A DNA stretch of 64,000 nucleotides from Geobacter sp. DSM 9736 (GTDB lineage: Bacteria > Desulfobacterota > Desulfuromonadia > Geobacterales > Geobacteraceae): NCBI RefSeq assembly GCF_900187405.1, contig NZ_LT896716.1, positions 3,224,753 through 3,288,752 on the forward strand, in the 5' to 3' direction. Below are positions 61,552 through 64,000 of the stretch, piece by piece; within the stretch, counting starts at the first letter, position 1; the number at the start of each line of letters is the position of its first letter. The translations under genes and the position numbers were made by a program. A model generated the notes under the pieces. The model was given only the letters and a program-made list of their open reading frames with translations. It searched no databases and was not told where the DNA came from.

Positions 61552-64000
61552 ATGGAATTGGTGTCGATACGTCGTTTCCTCGTTTGCCTTGTATGTTTTG
61601 CGTTGCCCGTGCACACAGGTTACGCGGCATTAAGCGAACCTCCGGTTAAGGCTGAAGTGACAGCGGGAACTGCAGGCGGGCTTACAGTTGCAGGAAAATC
61701 TGGAAAGCCGGTGAAACAGGATGAGATCCTCGTCAAATTCAGGGAAAATGTTTCAGAAGTAACCCGGCAGAAAGTTCACCTCAAGCACGGTTCGAAAAAG
61801 ATCAGGGAATTTCTTTCGAAGCGCCTCCATCACGTCAAGATCAAGGCGGGAATAAGCATTGAGGATGCAATACGGCACTACGAAAGCGATCCTGAAGTCG
61901 AATACGCCGAGCCCGATTTTCTCTACTCACACCATCTGGTCCCCAATGATTCGGGGTACAGCCAGCAGTGGGGGTTGATGAAGATAGACGCCCCGACGGC
62001 GTGGGATACTGCTACGGGGAGCAATGCGACGGTCGTTGCCGTGATAGACAGCGGGGTCGACTACACGCATCCCGACCTGGCGCCGAACATGTGGACCAAT
62101 TCAGGGGAGATAGCCGGGAACGGATTGGATGACGACGGCAATGGATATGTGGATGACATTTACGGCATCAATCCTTTTTCGGGTACCAGCGACCCAATGG
62201 ACGAGAATGGGCACGGGACGCATGTAGCCGGAATAATCGGGGCTGCAGGGAATAACGGGGAAGGGGTAGCGGGAGTTACCTGGAACACGAAAATATTGGC
62301 ATGCAAGGCGGGTGATGCAGCGGAGAGTATAAGCACGAGCAGCGTCATTGCATGTCTTAACTACCTCAAGACGATGAAGAGCAGGGGAGTTAACATCGTT
62401 GCAAGCAACAACAGCTGGGGAGGATGGGGCTACTCCAAATCACTATACGAAGCGATAAAAGCGCAGACAGATATCCTTTTCATTGCTTCGGCAGGTAATG
62501 ATACCGGAGACAACGACAAGATACCGGTCTACCCTTCCGGATTCAACCTTCCTAACGTAATTTCCGTCACTGCAACCGACGGCGGTGACGGCAAAGCCAG
62601 GTTCTCCAATTACGGAAAAAAGAGTGTCCATATAGCGGCTCCCGGGGAGTCCATCTACAGCACGAGGCCGGGAGATAGCTATGGGAGCGGGTCGGGAACG
62701 TCATTGGCGGCTCCATTCGTAACCGGTCTGGCCGGTCTGATAAAATCTCACTACCCCGATTCAACCGGGGCGAGGATCAAGAACCTCATCCTTGCGGGTG
62801 GTGACCCCGTCGCCGAAATGACCGAGGTGTCCATAACCGGAAGACGGATCAACGCAGCCCGCTCCCTTGCCTGCGTTGACCGCCCTGTTTTCTCGGTCAT
62901 CGATTACCCTTCTCCACCCGTCACCGGAGTAGCTGCTACCCTTTCGGTGCTGAGCATCAACTGCGATTCCCCGGCAGGGCCGGTTGTGGTAACTACAGCC
63001 TCCGGTCAGAGCATCACCCTCCTCGATGATGGAGCAGCCCCTGATTCTGCTGCTTCAGACGGCATCTTTACGGGGACGTGGGTCCCTCAGCGGGAAGGGG
63101 AGTACCTGACATTCACTTCTCCGGCCGGCGCAGAGGGGGTGGAAACTCCGGCCCTTACCATCGCATCCACCTACATTGCAGAAGGCAATACCAGGACCAC
63201 CTACAGCTTTTTACTCCGGGCACAGGGAGGAATGCCGCCATACAGGTGGGACGTTCTAAGCGGAAATCTTCCCCCCGGCCTTTCACTGAACAGCACCAGC
63301 GGAGAGATATCCGGCATTCCAGCTACCCCAGGCACATACAGCTTCAACCTCCAGGTCACGGATGGTCTGAACAGAGCGGTTTCGATCGATACCCTCATAA
63401 AGGTGGTGGATGCTCCTGTGGTAGAGCGGTGGGCAAACACATTCGATAACGGCTATGCCGAAACGGGGCGTGGCGTCGTGTCTGACGGAAACGGTAATGT
63501 GCACGTGGGCGTGGATTCCTCCAGTGCAGGCGACTTGACCGGCAACTACGTCACATTCAAGTACGATGCATCGGGTAACGTAGTATGGAGGGAGGACTAC
63601 TCGCCGAGCCAGTACATCACGGCGCACGGTATCGCCATCGACGGTTTCCGCAATACCTATGTCACCGGGTATCTCTTCAGCGGCAAGTGTCTGACCTTGA
63701 AACGGGACTCGCTCGGGAACCTTCTCTGGTCTAAGACGATCGAGGACATGAACTGCTATGGGGTCGCTACCGATCAGTCGGATGGCATCTATCTGGCCGG
63801 ATATTCCAATGGGACCACGAGCGATGCAGCTCTGGTCAAACTGGATGCCGCCGGCAACGTAATATGGACCAAGAAGTTCGATAGCGGCTCCAGCGACCAG
63901 TTCAATGCCGTTACTGTCGACAGGGAAGGCAACATACTGGCAACCGGATCGAAGGGGGGGCTGAATACCGACTGCATCACCAACAAATACGACGGGAGCG
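61552..64000 (+). CDS. Secreted S8 (subtilase) peptidase with Ig-like and beta-propeller repeats, partial
   Basis: The frame is open to the right edge (816 codons seen). A signal peptide (FLVCLVCFALPVHTGYAA) is followed by an I9-type propeptide (EILVKFRENVSE, about 58-128). The catalytic domain has Asp166 (VIDSGVD), His221 (NGHGTHVAG) and Ser384 (GTSLAAP). Then come an Ig-like domain with LDDGAAPDSAASDGIFTG, a putative Ig domain (GGMPPYRWDVLSGNLPPGLS) and at least four SBBP-type propeller repeats (GNVVW, GNLLW, GNVIW). AGGGGGG lies before the ATG. It is probably exported to the surface or medium. Confidence 0.93.
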   Translation, partial: MELVSIRRFLVCLVCFALPVHTGYAALSEPPVKAEVTAGTAGGLTVAGKSGKPVKQDEILVKFRENVSEVTRQKVHLKHGSKKIREFLSKRLHHVKIKAGISIEDAIRHYESDPEVEYAEPDFLYSHHLVPNDSGYSQQWGLMKIDAPTAWDTATGSNATVVAVIDSGVDYTHPDLAPNMWTNSGEIAGNGLDDDGNGYVDDIYGINPFSGTSDPMDENGHGTHVAGIIGAAGNNGEGVAGVTWNTKILACKAGDAAESISTSSVIACLNYLKTMKSRGVNIVASNNSWGGWGYSKSLYEAIKAQTDILFIASAGNDTGDNDKIPVYPSGFNLPNVISVTATDGGDGKARFSNYGKKSVHIAAPGESIYSTRPGDSYGSGSGTSLAAPFVTGLAGLIKSHYPDSTGARIKNLILAGGDPVAEMTEVSITGRRINAARSLACVDRPVFSVIDYPSPPVTGVAATLSVLSINCDSPAGPVVVTTASGQSITLLDDGAAPDSAASDGIFTGTWVPQREGEYLTFTSPAGAEGVETPALTIASTYIAEGNTRTTYSFLLRAQGGMPPYRWDVLSGNLPPGLSLNSTSGEISGIPATPGTYSFNLQVTDGLNRAVSIDTLIKVVDAPVVERWANTFDNGYAETGRGVVSDGNGNVHVGVDSSSAGDLTGNYVTFKYDASGNVVWREDYSPSQYITAHGIAIDGFRNTYVTGYLFSGKCLTLKRDSLGNLLWSKTIEDMNCYGVATDQSDGIYLAGYSNGTTSDAALVKLDAAGNVIWTKKFDSGSSDQFNAVTVDREGNILATGSKGGLNTDCITNKYDGS

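Overview
The window looks like a chromosomal segment of a member of the Geobacterales (Geobacter and relatives). The basis is recognition, not a search: GC-rich coding, GroES/GroEL behind a CIRCE element, a KdpE-type regulator beside two Kup potassium transporters, paired DUF507 genes, TraF-like and DUF3187 outer-membrane proteins, and a monohaem cytochrome c.

Layout. (1) 1-4840: one end of an integrated element. It holds a P4-type tyrosine integrase beside a tRNA-Phe gene, an AlpA-like regulator, a Toprim/DUF3631 primase-helicase-like protein and a further gene that runs off the left edge. This gene set resembles a P4-like satellite or a small genomic island. (2) 4841-6490: housekeeping genes (tRNA-Phe, an EF-P paralogue of EfpL/YeiP type, an S4 RNA-binding protein, a SMUG1-type uracil-DNA glycosylase). 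(3) 6569-32816: a large carbohydrate locus. A tightly packed leftward operon (17361 to 6569) encodes two sugar-nucleotide epimerase-type proteins (one fused to a glycoside-hydrolase domain), two dehydrogenases, a GT4 glycosyltransferase, three tandem CgeB-family glycosyltransferases and a methyltransferase. A stress-type block follows (hemerythrin, Zn-alcohol dehydrogenase, SRPBCC protein, cytochrome c). Then come galE, a glycosyltransferase fused to a UDP-galactopyranose-mutase-like flavoprotein, a GH1 domain fused to an RmlD-like reductase, galK, a degenerate M24 peptidase, galT and a GH2 hydrolase. (4) 33046-37916: YtxH protein, DAHP synthase, two DUF507 proteins, a lipoprotein, groES-groEL. 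(5) 38265-45333: a KdpD-like kinase lacking the KdpD input domain, a KdpE-like regulator, a phage-tail-type small protein, and two convergent kup genes. (6) 45546-61302: ileS-lspA, a phosphoesterase, GT2, a truncated thioesterase, an AsmA-like protein, HU, PBP1A, two outer-membrane proteins and a DMT transporter. (7) From 61552 to the right edge: a secreted multidomain subtilase, incomplete.

How the genes fit together. The carbohydrate locus holds a full Leloir set (galK, galT, galE), a mutase-like domain, at least five glycosyltransferase domains, a methyltransferase and three glycoside-hydrolase domains without visible signal peptides. It has no flippase, polymerase or ABC exporter in view. 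I infer a cytoplasmic, galactose-containing and probably methylated oligosaccharide or glycoside that is both built and trimmed inside the cell, possibly linked to stress protection. This is the best candidate for an undescribed system. The second candidate is a potassium circuit: tandem 11-bp-spaced TTCTTGA repeats lie upstream of both the KdpD/KdpE-like pair and kup, which suggests that the orphan KdpDE pair controls Kup rather than KdpFABC.
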